Source: Streptacidiphilus sp. 4-A2
GTDB lineage: Bacteria; Actinomycetota; Actinomycetes; Streptomycetales; Streptomycetaceae
Assembly: GCA_014284505.1 (NCBI GenBank)
Contig: JAAFYY010000003.1
Coordinates: 1 to 64,000 of the forward strand
DNA: 64,000 nt
Reading direction: 5' to 3'
Positions 18,896-29,600 of the stretch are shown piece by piece (the stretch's first letter is position 1; every line of letters begins with the position of its first letter). Made by a program: the position numbers and the translations under genes. Below the pieces are notes generated by a model. The model made no database searches. It was not told where the DNA came from and saw only the letters and a list, made by a program, of their open reading frames with translations.

Positions 18896-21800
18896 GCGCG
18901 ACGCTGGCAGCGGCTCTCGCCCTGGCCGAGCATCTCCTGCCGGCCCGGTTCCGCGACGGGCGGCAGGTGGTGCGTGTGGCGGATGCCCATGTCCTGCTCA
19001 CCGGCCACGCGCCGCGCATCGTGGCGGATTGGGAGCAGTGGTCTGACGAGGACAAGCAGCGCGTCGGGGCGCTGCTCGGCGCGCGCCACCGCGGGGAGGC
19101 GTTGCTGCACCACGTCGAACGGGCCGTCTACGACGTTTTCCACACCCCGGACGCGGACGACCCGCTGCCCGCCCTGTACGCCCTCGGCCGCAGGGAACGG
19201 GGTCGGGCGCTGGAGGTGGTGCCGAACCATGGGCAGGATCCGGCGGAGGTCGCCGTCTCCTCGCACCGGCCGGGCGCAAGCGGCGTTTGCGGGTGGCACG
19301 CGGGTCGGGTTGGTCCGCGGCAACGTCGCGCGGGCGGGTCCAGCTCGCCTTTCCCGATGAGCAAGGGGTGTACAGGCCGCCCCAGGTCGTGACCGCGCCC
19401 TCGGTGGAGCTGGTGGTGGACGCCGACGAGCTCGGCTGGCAGGGCCGGGACACCGACCAGTTCATGGAGGGTCCAGCCTTCCGTGAGCGGCAGATCGCAC
19501 TGCTCCTGCAGGGGACCGTCGGCGGTGGGCGGCGCCCCCTTGACCCCGTCGCCCTGGAGGGGGCGCATCCACCTGCTGAGCGCGCCCACGGGCGTGGGCA
19601 AGAACGTCTTCGGCCGGGGGCTGGCGATCCAGCAGGCTGGCCTGGGGCGCACGACGGTGCTGGTGGTCAGCGATAACGGGGACGTCTATGGTGAGGCCGC
19701 CACGCTGGGAGCCGAGCTGCGGGCGGCTGGTCGGGGAGGAGGTCACGCCTTTCATCGCCCCCAGCAGCCGCTACGACTTCGCGCTGCAGTCCGCCGCGAA
19801 GCTGGACGGTAGGGGCGTGCCGCTGGTGCAGGCCCCGGTGGACATCGCCTTCCGCGTAGAGAACTCCGCCTACGGGTGCGCGGTGCAGGCGCAGCTCGAG
19901 GGACGCGATGCCTTCGAGGGCGGGAAGGAGCCGTGTACGGTCACCGCGTCGGATGCTTTCGACCGGCCGGAGCGCGCTCTGTGCCCGTATGTATCGGCCT
20001 GCGGGAAGTTCTCCCATGTCGAGGCCGCGACCACGGCCCGGATCATCGTGACCAACCACGCCTGTTTCCGGTCGGGGATGATCAAGATTCCGGTGGAGGT
20101 CGACGGACAGGTCCGCAACACCATCAGTGTGCGGGAGTTCCTGCTGCGCTTGGCGTCCTTTGTGGTCGTCGACGAGGTCGACGCTTATCAGTCCCGGGGG
20201 TTCGAGGCGTGCGGCGAGCTGGAGCTCGCTTCCCGTTCCCGCCCGTGACCGTGCTGCGGCAGATCCGCGACAGTCTGCACCAGGCACCGCCGCGGCTGGC
20301 GGTGGCCGTGCGCCGGCCCTTGACCCGGGCCGTGTTCCTGGCCGAGCAGTTGCTCGACCTGGTGGCCGGTGAGGAGGTCTGCACCGAGATCGCCCAGGCC
20401 CGAGCCATGGCCCGCGGGCAGGACCCGCGCCGGACCCGGCAGGTGCTGCAGGACCGCAAGCGCTGGTACCAGCCCCACCAGTGGGACCGGCACCTGCTGG
20501 AGCACCTGATCGGCGTTGCCCCCGACGCCGCCGCCACCGACGAGCAAACCGACCGGCTACAGGCCCTGCTCCCGCGCGTGGCCACCCGTCCGGCCGACCG
20601 GCCTTCGTGCGTCGTCCTGCCAGATCGGCTGCGTCCGGTGCCGGGGCTGCTGGAGCGGATGCTCACAATCGACGAGGGCGGAGAGTGGCAGCTGGCCCTC
20701 ATCAAGGACGAGCTGCGAGAGGTCCTCTCCGCCGCAGTGGCCGGACCCTCCTGCGCCCAGGACGACTCCGCAGTGCTTGGCGAGGCACCGGTGCCTACGC
20801 AGCGCGGGGCCGGGAAGCCGGAGCCGGTGGTCACGCATGCCGAGATCACGGCGGGGGTGCTGCACGCGCTGATGATGAAGGCCTGGCTGACGGCGATCGT
20901 CCACACGATGTTCGACTTGACGGACCGGGCCGGCGAACTGGCCGGGCACGGCATCGACGCGGCCTCGGTGCTCGCCGACGCGGTCGGACACCAGGGCGCC
21001 GGCACGGTGGTGCCGTTCGGTCCGCTGGGCCGCCAGCTGGGCGGGTTCCGCTTCGAGGGGCTGGACGGCCCCGGAGCGCGCGCGTGCCTACGCATGGAGG
21101 TGCTGCGTGCGGACCCCCACACCGAGACACAGTTCCTCGGCAGCATCGTCGCCCTGGCTCTGGCCGGGCGGCAGCGCACCGTCCTGGGCATGTCCGCCAC
21201 CGGGTTCATGCCGGGTGCGGCGCGCACCCACCTGCTCGCCCGCCCCGACTGGGCCATGCCCGACACCTTCCCCGGGGGCCTGACCATCTTCAACAGCACC
21301 CCCGTCGCCGACGGCAAACCCCTGGCGGTCGGCAGCACGCCCTACCACGAACGCGACCAGCGCGTCGTCTCGCTGGCCGCCGGATACGCCCCGGGCCTGG
21401 TGCGCGACCTCACCAGGCTGGCTGCGGACCCGCGCACCGCGCACCGCGCGCGGGCCCTGATCGCCGTCAACTCCTACAGGCAGGTCCGCCTGTTCGCCCA
21501 AGCCCTGTACGACACCGCGCTCGCCCTCGGACGCCGGCTGCGGATCTATATCGCCGTCGCGGACAAACCGGATCCGTCCCTGCCGCCGGTGTGCGACGCG
21601 ATCGGCCAGCTCACCCGCGACCGCTTCGCCGAACTCGCCGACCTGGACGGCGAAGTGCTCATCGCGCCGCTGCCACGCACCGAGCGCGGCCTGAACGTGT
21701 TGACTGTGTTCGAGGGCATCGCCGAATCGGCCTTCACGATCATCGGCATGGGCATCCGGCCGGTCATGCCGGCCGACGAGCCGGCCGTGCTGGCGGCCAG

Positions 21801-22242
21801 CATCGCCGCCCGGGCCTGGCGCGACACCGTCCCCAGCCACGATCCCGCCGCTGTCCTGGCCCGGGCCCGGGCAGCGGCCGACGCGCACCTGCGCCTGAAC
21901 CTCAACGCGCCCAAGCGGTTCTCGGCTCTGCCCGACGAGCTGAAGTACGAGCTCGTCGCCACCTTGCTCGGGCAGAGCGTCCAACTCGCGGGACGCGGAC
22001 GCCGCGGGCAGACCCACGTCGAACTCCACTTCATCGACGGCGCGTTCCACGACCCCACCTGGGGATCCGACCTGCCCACCCTGGTCCGCGGGCTGCTCGA
22101 ACAGTCCTCGCCGGACGACCTCGCCCAGCTCGGTGCCTGCTACGGCTACACCATCGAGGAATTCGCCGAGTACGCCCAAGCCCCGCACCTGGTCCCCGCC
22201 CTGCACGCGGGATTCCACGCCCACCTGGGAGAGCACGTATGA
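18892..22242 (+). CDS. DinG-type helicase of the PIWI-RE module (pPIWI_RE_Z)
   Basis: About 1116 residues, starting at a GTG in GTGA after AGGAGGG. The N-terminal part (Z-region) reads VSATLAAALALAEHLLPARF. Walker A is SAPTGVGKNVFGRGLAIQ near residue 229. The DEAH-type box is SFVVVDEVDAYQSRGFEA near residue 426, after ARIIVTNHACF. C-terminal helicase features include TVLGMSATGFMPGAARTHL and APLPRTERGLNVLTVFEGIA. Cys residues around CPYVSACGKF could bind a metal, as in iron-sulfur DinG proteins. Frames shift near 19275, 19555, 19735 and 20248; the last 2 kb is continuous. ATGA overlap to the next gene. Confidence 0.8.
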
Positions 22243-24972
22243 GCCGCCCCCTCGACAGCGTCGCCCGCAAGCAGGCCCGCCTGCTGCAGTTCCGCACCGC
22301 CCCGGCCGACCTGGGCGAGGTCATCGCCTACCGACCTGCCGCTGCGGCCGCAGACCTCGCCGTGGAGCTGTCGGCGGAGTACACGCGCAACGTCGCCTCG
22401 GGACTGGACGTGCAGCCGCCCTACCGGGCGCTGGAGGCCGTGCTGCGCGCGGCCGCGGGCACCTGGGCACGCTGGCAGCGCAACGACGGCCACTACGAAC
22501 TCCTGTGCGCCGCGCCGATCAGCGCGCAGGATCGACACGACGTGTTCCGCTACTGGGCCGAAGCCGTGGTCCCCGGCCCCGCCGGCCAGAGGATCGGCGG
22601 GCAACTGGCCGAACTCCTCGCCCGGGCCGAACCCCGCACTCCCGTCCTTCCCCCGCCTCCGCGCGCCGGCAGGCGCTCGCGCGGATGGTGGCCGGGCGAG
22701 CTCGCCCGCTGGCGCCTCGCCGAGGAACTCGCCGCCCTCGACTGGCCCCGCAACAACGGCACACCCGTGCGCTTCGCCCTGTGCACCGACGGCCGCCTGG
22801 CCGCGATCGGCCATGAGCTCCCCGCTGAACCCGACCGCAAAGGCGTCGTCCGCCACCTGCTCCCCCGCATCACCATCGGCACCGCCGCCAGCGGGCACTG
22901 CCAGCGCCACGCGCTGACCGTGAACGCCACCACCACCTTGCTCGCCATCTCCTGGAAGGGCGTGTCCACCGTCCTGCTGGCCAACCCCGACCAGCCGCTC
23001 GTCGTTGCCGCGGCCACCGATGGCCCACCGTGGGCCCGCCGACTGAACGTGCCCGCGGTCGCCGCCAGCCGCCGCCTGGCCGCTCTACCTCGCCTGAGCG
23101 CGAACGTGCCCCCGTTCCCCGAGCACCTCGCCGACGATGCCCTCGCCGGCACCGCCCCAGGCCCGGTCTGGGCCGTCGCCCCGGCCAGCGTCCGCACCCC
23201 CGGCCTGGGCCGCGGCCACGGCATGGAGCTCTTCCGCCGCATCGAGGAAGCCATCGACACCCGGTGCGAGAAGTACAGCCACCGCAGCCCCGTGTTCATC
23301 GAGGTCCCCGCGGTCAAGGTGCCGCCCACCGAGAGCGGCTCCCGCGTCAGCGGCCCGATCGCCGCCGAGGCCATCCCTGCCGCACTGGACGCGGCCGACA
23401 TCGACACCCTCCTGGTCGCCGTCCTATGGAGCACCGACGAGGTCCGCGCCCGGGTGAAGGCCGCGATCGCCGCCCAATGGGGCCCCGGCGACGGGTGGAA
23501 GGCCGCGGAAGGCATGGAAGAACCTGCGGCTGGCGGCCGCATCAAGGTCGTCTTCCTCCACGACAAGGCCGGCGCCCTCGCCCACGGACCGCGCACGAGC
23601 GCCGAACGCCAGCGGGACCTTGAGGAGATGCTCGCCCCCTACACCGGCAGCGGCCTACGCGTCGCGGCGATCTGCGAGACCGACTGGGACCCCGAGCGCT
23701 GGTACCCGACCATCGAAGCCCGCGACACGGCCGAGGCCGAAGACGGCAAGTGGCCCTCCAAGCAGGCCCTCGCGCGCCTCGGGGCGACCTCCCAGTACAT
23801 CAAGCAAGCCCCGCCGCCGATCCCCACCCACACCCGGGAGGGCAAGCCCTACAACGAGAAGTACCGCGCCAAGAAAGTCGCCTCCCGCCAGAACGGACTC
23901 GACAGCTCGACCGCGAACGTGCTGCGCGAGATCCTCAGCGGCGTCGGCGCCACGGACCACCGCCTGGGCGCCGCGTTCGGCAAGCTGCCGCTCGAACCGT
24001 GGTGGCACATCGGCATCCACATCCGCCGCCACGCCCAGCGACGCGTCTACGGCAAACGCCGAACCACCACCCCGGCGCCGATCACCGTCACCCTCACCGC
24101 CATGCGCCCCACGCGGCGCCCGACCAGCCCTGGCAGATCTGGGCCTACAGCCCCAGGCCGGGCAGTGCTGGCCCAAGGCCCGGCCACCACCACGCTGCAC
24201 GCCGCCGACCTCGCCTGGGACGTCACCGGCTACCCCACCGTCGGCGACGAGAGCCTCAGGCCAGCGCCGCCGCGCACATCGTCGAACAGGCTCTCGTCAC
24301 CGCCCGCACACAGTTGCCCACGGCAGCCCCGGCGGTGCTCTACCTCGACGGGGCGCCGAGTACATCTGGGCAGGCCTCTCCGACGAAGCCCTGGGGCAGA
24401 ACCCGCCCGCCGACCTGCCCCGGCCGGCGTCCTGGCTGCCGGCCATAGCCTCCCCGCGCCCAACGCCCCCTGGCCACCGTCCGCGTCATCACCGACCTGG
24501 AACGCATCGGCCGTCCCACCGGCGCCCATGCGCACCAGCGACGGCACCTGGCGTGCAACCGATACCACCAACAGCCTCTTCCAACTCGCCACGACGACGG
24601 CACCCGCACCTACCCGACCTCCTCCTCGTCAACGTCCCCGCATCTGGTCCGCTGGCCCCGCAGGCCGCTTCGGCAAGGACGAGACACGCTTCGACAGCAC
24701 CAGCCAGAACAAGAACGGCTACGCCACACCGCCACCCGCTTCACCATCATCGGCCAGAGCACCGGCGCAGACAGCGACCTCATCGGAGCAGTCGCCGCAG
24801 TCCTGACCAACCAGGGCATCACCTCCGACGTCCGCCAAAGCACACCCACCCCGCTCCACCTCGCTCGCAGGATGGACTCCACCCACCCTACTACGCCGCA
24901 CGCGAGAGCGACGAGGACAGCCCGGACACCGCACCAGCCGAAGTGGAAGAAGACGAGGCCCCCGGAACGTGA
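22239..24972 (+). CDS. PIWI-RE (prokaryotic Argonaute-related) protein, C-terminus frame-broken
   Basis: ATG at 22239 overlaps the helicase stop, with GGGAGAG upstream. The first 620 residues are continuous (MSRPLDSVARKQARLLQFRT, then PVFIEVPAVKVPPTESGSR and WWHIGIHIRRHAQRRVYGKR). From about 24100 the frame changes roughly eight times. Fragments such as LHAADLAWDVTGYPTVGDES, APAVLYLDGA, EYIWAGLSDEALG, VRVITDLERIGRPTG, FGKDETRFDSTSQNKNGYAT and RMDSTHPYYAAR can be lined up as the RNase-H/PIWI-like end. PIWI-RE proteins are predicted nucleic-acid-guided targeting factors against plasmids or phages. As sequenced, this gene cannot make a full product. Confidence 0.75.
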
Positions 24973-25559
24973 GGCCACAGTACGACCGGACGGTTTCGCT
25001 CTGGACGACAGTCCGGGGCCCACACCGCTGGTGGTTAAGGTGAAGGGCACGGCGGCCAGCGTCGACCCGAACACTGTCATCGCCTCCTACGCTGCAGCAC
25101 AGAGCTGCTCGCGGCGGAGCAGGTTGCCACGGTCGCCGGCGTCACATAGGCAGACGGCGCACGACACGAGGCACCCTCGATCCAGGAAGGCGGAATCGAC
25201 ATGCCCGGCCCCACCTGCCCCCGCACGCTCCGTTCCCGTCGATGCGCTGCTCGCCCGCTGCCCAGCGCCGTGGAGAAAGTTGAACTGGTCAGCGGCGTGC
25301 TGCTGTTCACCGTGACTTCGACGAGCGCGACGTCATCGTGGCGGAACGCACCTACCCAGGCCGACGGGGACTGCTGAACGCCGACGGCGGAATCGAAATC
25401 CACCGGCCGGCCCTGGACAGCCGCGCTCGATTCTGGATGCGGCGCCTAAACAAACGACGGAATCGTGGCGCTGCTTCGGCCCGCGAAGGCGCACCGGAGC
25501 AACCGACCGGCCACGTTCGTTGGTTCGAACGGCCACCGAACACCCCGAGCGCCGAGAGA
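24973..25559 (+). other. Scrambled stretch with gene remnants
   Basis: No intact gene. Pieces look coding in different plus frames: VEKVELVSGVLLFT near 25270, then FDERDVIVAERTYPGRRGLL, NADGGIEIHRPALDSRARFW at 25310-25440. They could be one short gene broken by indels or a real remnant. Family unknown. Confidence 0.35.
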
Positions 25560-26319
25560 TGCTGATGAAGCCGACCGACCTGGACCGACTCCACCAAACG
25601 AGATCACCAGATGGCTGGACAACCTCGCTGACGACGACACCGTCACCACCCGGACTGGACCGTGGCCAGTACGCGCCGCGGTTGCCCGGTCCCCGAGGCA
25701 GGCCGACCGCGAGGCACCCGACAACTCGCGCGTGGAGGCCCGCCAGCGCTCCTACCAGGGAGTCGGCGAAGCGATGTCCCGCCGACGACCGCGACAGCCT
25801 CTCGCCGGGTGCTGCCGAGGTCCGTGACCGCTTCGCCGTCGACTTCCAGCACACCCTGTTCGACCGTCCTGATCTGCGCAAGCGTTGGACGCTGCGGCAC
25901 CGCAGCAAGGAGTCCGTTGCCGAGGTCGCGGACAGGCTCGCCTGGTCGGTGGGCGCCAATCTGGACCAGATCGTCCCCACCGAGTCCCTTGGGACACCGT
26001 GCGGGCTGCGGTGATCCACGACTTCACCGACAGCATCGAGATGTTCGCCGAAGAGCGGGTCTCCGAGGGCATCCAGTGGTGGCACCTGAACCTGATGCCG
26101 TCGGTGGCCAAGACGCTCGACTGGTACATCCGCTGCTTCCCCGGCGAAGCGCACTCCGTCATCGGGGAGATCCAGAGCCAGGCCCACAAGCTGTGGCAGG
26201 TCCCGGCGGCGGACACGCTGGCCGCGCTGCAGTCGGCGCTCTCCCTGGACGGAGAACCGACCGAGCAGCAGCGCGAGACGTACTTCGCCCTCCTGGAGCC
26301 GCACACGGACCCCAGCTGA
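25560..26319 (+). CDS. Unknown protein, badly frame-broken
   Basis: Pieces in successive frames: LMKPTDLDRLHQ, NEITRWLDNLADDDTVTTRT, VRDRFAVDFQHTLFDRPDLR, VGANLDQIVPTESLG, then a continuous end from about 26010 (VIHDFTDSIEMFAEERVSEG, TLDWYIRCFPGEAHSVIGEI) to the TGA at 26319. Helical and acidic. I do not recognise it. It lies between the PIWI-RE module and two plus-strand unknown genes. Confidence 0.45.
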
Positions 26320-26425
26320 TCTGAACCGGGCGGCCAGCCAGCCCGCACCGGCAGCCAGGGCTGGCGTAGGAAGCCGCCAAGGTGGGGATGTCGATCGGGT
26401 ACATGCCACCAGGGAGGGGAATCGC

Positions 26426-26640
26426 ATGAGTGAGAACACGGACGCCATCGAGGCGTTGAAGTCGCTGATCTTCAGCACCGCTCAGGAGCTGTGGGACGAC
26501 AAGGAGGCGCTGGGCAAGTTCCTCGGCGTCGTGCGCGCAGCGGCTTCGCCAAGATGGCTGACTCGATCGAGCAGATGACGGTCCGGCCGGCGAACGCGTC
26601 CTTCTACGACGTGAAGAGCCGGGAGTTCCAAGCCCCCTGA
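26426..26640 (+). CDS. Small acidic protein (about 71 aa), one frameshift
   Basis: ATG at 26426 behind AGGGAGGGG. Reads MSENTDAIEALKSLIFSTAQ, ELWDDKEALGKFLGVV, then after an indel near 26535 GFAKMADSIEQMTVRPANAS, FYDVKSREFQAP. Small and helical; no family. A strong hairpin follows 12 bp after the stop. Confidence 0.5.
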
Positions 26641-26652
26641 CCAGGCGGTCGC

Positions 26653-26686
26653 GGCCCGCTGTCCCTATGGAGAGGGACGGCGGGCC
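26653..26686. terminator. Hairpin terminator
   Basis: GGCCCGCTGTCCCT (26653-26666) and AGGGACGGCGGGCC (26673-26686) form a 14-bp stem with one mismatch and a 6-base loop. It lies between the small gene and the 527-residue gene. Confidence 0.6.
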
Positions 26687-26700
26687 CGATAGCGCGGAAG

Positions 26701-28284
26701 ATGGATTCCTTGCCGCTGTGCGGCGTGGCCACGGTGAAGGGGTGGGGCGTGTCGGTGCTGCATGAGGACCTGGCGCTGAGGGTCGGGGACTACCTGCGAA
26801 TCGCTTCGCACCGGATGGCGACGGACGGCCACCGCACCGGGGAGGGGTACGCGCGCATCGAGCGGGTCGAACACATCGACCCGCCGGTGTTCCTGCATTC
26901 CGAGTCGACCAGTTGGATCGCCCGGCACGCCGCCACCCACACCAACGCCGCGGTGTTCTGCCACGGGCTGCCGGGCCCGGTCCTGCTGCGCCTGGGCGAC
27001 CACCGGGTCCTGGACGAAGTCGACGCCGACCGCCAGCAGCACGACCTGGCCCATCCCTGGTGGCCGGTGGAGCAGGCCCTGATGTTCACGAACAGCCACC
27101 TGCCCACCGAGCCGCACTACAGCCGCGAGATCGTCACCGGCCCCACCGCCGTCACCGGCACTCGGCGGCCAATCCCCGGGCGCAGGGCCCAGGTCTTCGC
27201 CAAACCGGCCTCCGCGCTGATGGTCGGCGACTACCTCCAGATCCACGCGACCCGGTTCCCCGAAACCGACATGGGCACCGACGAAGGCTTCCACCGGGTG
27301 GAGTCCGTCCAGCACCTTCCCGAGCACCTGCTGCCCGCGCTGCTGGCCGACCCCTCCTGGGCCCACGGCCGGCTGACCGCAGCCACCGTCCACGGCCTCA
27401 GCGGTACCGTGCTGCTCCCCGAAACGCCGGTGACCGTGCTGGTCGCACCGAACGAGGAGCGGCGCCGCAACGACGAGACCGAACTCTGGTGGGACGGTGT
27501 GTTCCACGCCTTCACCGGCGCCACCGAACCCGTGCCCGCCCAACAGCAGATCGAGGACCTCAAGCACCGGCCCGCCCCTGATCCCGTCCAGGGCGACCTG
27601 TACCCCAGCCGCTTCGACAACGCGTTCGACCGCGCCATGCACATGGACGGCGTCAGCGCGGTGCGCCCGGTCGCCACCAGCGAACTCCCCTGGCCCCACG
27701 ACATGTTCCGCTGCCCCCACCGCGCCCGCAGCCACACTCTGGCCGCCACCTACCCGGCCCCGACCAGCGACGACGACCCGGACCCCGTCCAGGTCGCCCA
27801 CGCGGAACTCTTCACCCGCCTGCGCCCGAGCGACTTCGCCGCCTGCCCCTACCACCAGGGCGACTGGCCGGCCATCATCACCGCCGTCACAGCGATCGCC
27901 GCGGCCGAGGAACGCGACGAGGACGACCTCGACACCCGCCCGCGCATCCTGGACCAGCTCAACCCCCACGACCGGCACTGGGCGAGCCAGCTCCTGGCCG
28001 ACCACCTGTGGTGGGACCAGGGCGACACCCACCTGACCAACGGCCAGCACCGCCTGTGCGCGATGCGCGCCGCCGGAGTCGCTGTCGTCCCCGTCTACGG
28101 CCGCCACCTGCCCGACCAGCCCCACCCCGACGCCGATGCCATACCCGAGGCCAGCGACCACGCCCGCCACACCGTCCAGCAGTACTGGCGCGACCACCTC
28201 ACCCAGAGCGGCACCCCACGTCCGCTGACCGCACTGCGGGCCCGGATCCTGGCCCGCTACCCCGCCCTGCGGCCCCCCAGATAG
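26701..28284 (+). CDS. Unknown protein with ParB/Srx-like C-terminal motif (527 aa)
   Basis: Intact 527-residue frame starting MDSLPLCGVATVKGWGVSVL. Two repeated N-terminal modules share a LRVGDYLRIASHR / LMVGDYLQIHATR signature (about residues 26 and 174), each followed by a Gly/Pro-rich beta region. The last third has ACPYHQGDWPAIITAVTAIA and LTNGQHRLCAMRAAGVAVVP, like the G-x-HR motif of ParB/sulfiredoxin-type domains. Its full length among broken neighbours suggests a maintained gene. Function unknown. Confidence 0.65.
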   Translation: MDSLPLCGVATVKGWGVSVLHEDLALRVGDYLRIASHRMATDGHRTGEGYARIERVEHIDPPVFLHSESTSWIARHAATHTNAAVFCHGLPGPVLLRLGDHRVLDEVDADRQQHDLAHPWWPVEQALMFTNSHLPTEPHYSREIVTGPTAVTGTRRPIPGRRAQVFAKPASALMVGDYLQIHATRFPETDMGTDEGFHRVESVQHLPEHLLPALLADPSWAHGRLTAATVHGLSGTVLLPETPVTVLVAPNEERRRNDETELWWDGVFHAFTGATEPVPAQQQIEDLKHRPAPDPVQGDLYPSRFDNAFDRAMHMDGVSAVRPVATSELPWPHDMFRCPHRARSHTLAATYPAPTSDDDPDPVQVAHAELFTRLRPSDFAACPYHQGDWPAIITAVTAIAAAEERDEDDLDTRPRILDQLNPHDRHWASQLLADHLWWDQGDTHLTNGQHRLCAMRAAGVAVVPVYGRHLPDQPHPDADAIPEASDHARHTVQQYWRDHLTQSGTPRPLTALRARILARYPALRPPR

Positions 28285-28294
28285 GCACAACCGA

Positions 28295-28642
28295 TCACCA
28301 AGCGGGGGCCGGTCGACTCCCGAAGAGCGACTCGGGTGCCGCTTCCGCGTCGAAGGGCTCCCACTCGGGCGAGCAGAAGTCCTCTGCGTCGGATCCGTCG
28401 TGGACCGTGCAGTGCTGCTCCCTCCAACGCCGACTGTCCTGGGTGACGTTGTAGAAGTCGACGTCACCCCGCACTGTCTGGAGGGTCTCGAAGAAACTGG
28501 TCTGCCCGTATTCGACCCACCGTCGACACCGCTTCCGGGTCTTGGCCAGGGCGACGCATTGGACGCCGTCCCGGGCAGGGTCTGGGCCGATGAAGAAGCT
28601 GCCGCCCAGGCAATACAGGGCCGGCGTCCCGGATTCAGACAT
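28295..28642 (-). CDS. Unknown Cys-containing protein (115 aa)
   Basis: Intact frame MSESGTPALYCLGGSFFIGP, then VQCVALAKTRKRCRRWVEYG, DFYNVTQDSRRWREQHCTVH. Four Cys (ALYC, VQC, RKRC, EQHC) could bind zinc. It is convergent with the 527-residue gene. Family unknown. Confidence 0.6.
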   Translation of the reverse strand: MSESGTPALYCLGGSFFIGPDPARDGVQCVALAKTRKRCRRWVEYGQTSFFETLQTVRGDVDFYNVTQDSRRWREQHCTVHDGSDAEDFCSPEWEPFDAEAAPESLFGSRPAPAW

Positions 28643-28731
28643 AGGTCAATTCCTCTTCAGCGCAGGTGAGTTGTCGAGACAGTCACGATAGCGGCGCGCT
28701 CCTTCGTTGTCCGTCCCGGCTCGCAGCACCG

Positions 28732-29600
28732 TCACGCCGTACGCCCGAGCGCGTCCGGTGCGGTCTTCGGTGTGATGGTCAGCAGCTGCGCGGCGGCCCG
28801 CTCGGCACGGGCACGGAGCAGCGCCCGTCGGTGGACGTCGCTGGCCTGGCGCTGCTCGGCTTCCGCGCGCAACCGTTCGTCCAGGGCCGGGGTGAAGTCT
28901 GCCTCCGGCTCGCGGGCCATGGCCTTGGTCTGCCGCTCGATCGCGGCCCGGACCGACGGCGCCGGGCCGGTGTTCGGGCGGCTTTCCCGGCAGGCGGCCA
29001 GGGCCTGGTGGTAGCCGGGCGAAGCGTCCTCCCGGGTGCGCGGAGCCCGGACCGCGGACCCCGCCCCGGGCCGTCGGCAGCCGGGACCGGGACCGGCCGG
29101 GCAGCGGCGATCTGCCCCGGGGCCAGAACTTTGATGTGTCGCACGATGCTCGGACCTGCGTGGTCGGCGATCCGCCGCAGCAGCGCGGGGGTCTGCATCC
29201 GCACCGACGCGGCGTAGGACGCGGACTCCGGGCGCAGCTGCAGCTGCCCGCTGTCGGCGTCGAATGCGACGGCCTGGACGTGGCCGGCCCACTCGGGCGG
29301 GGCAATGGACGGCCACTGGTCCAGGACGCCGCCGCCGGCCACCGGGACCGCCCACGCGCCCTGGTCGACCAAGCCTTGGAGCACGGCGGCGAACCCAACC
29401 GGCTCCCGGCCCGTGCCGGTCGGCCTCGACCGGAGCACCGGCTTCTTCCGCTGCTTGGCCAGCTGGTCCCCGCGCTGACGCGCCGACGCCTTCGCGGCCT
29501 GCAACGCCATCTTGGCCAGGTCCGCCCCCGACACCCGGGGCCCCGCCGCGTCCTGCGGCCCGCTGTCCCCCGCCTCCTGGACGCTCTCCTCGACAGCCAT
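28732..29600 (-). CDS. DUF721 / DciA-like replicative helicase loader
   Basis: About 289 residues from ATG 29600 (MAVEESVQEAGDSGPQD). The DUF721 core spans about residues 25-145: GADLAKMALQAAKASARQRG, GREPVGFAAVLQGLVDQGAW, PPEWAGHVQAVAFDADSGQL and ASVRMQTPALLRRIADHAGP. DciA proteins load the replicative helicase DnaB. After a frame change near 29050 a charged coiled-coil tail follows (ERQTKAMAREPEADFTPALD). Its ATG overlaps the TGA of the two-HTH gene, so the pair is co-expressed and together may start replication of this plasmid. Confidence 0.8.

Noticed and set aside
20124..21338. Minus-strand frame of about 400 codons
   Set aside because: Antisense of the DinG-type helicase; Arg/Ser-rich and without a start signal.
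26426..26640. Small gene considered as a RiPP precursor
   Set aside because: No Cys/Ser/Thr-rich core and no modifying enzyme nearby; it is an ordinary helical small protein.
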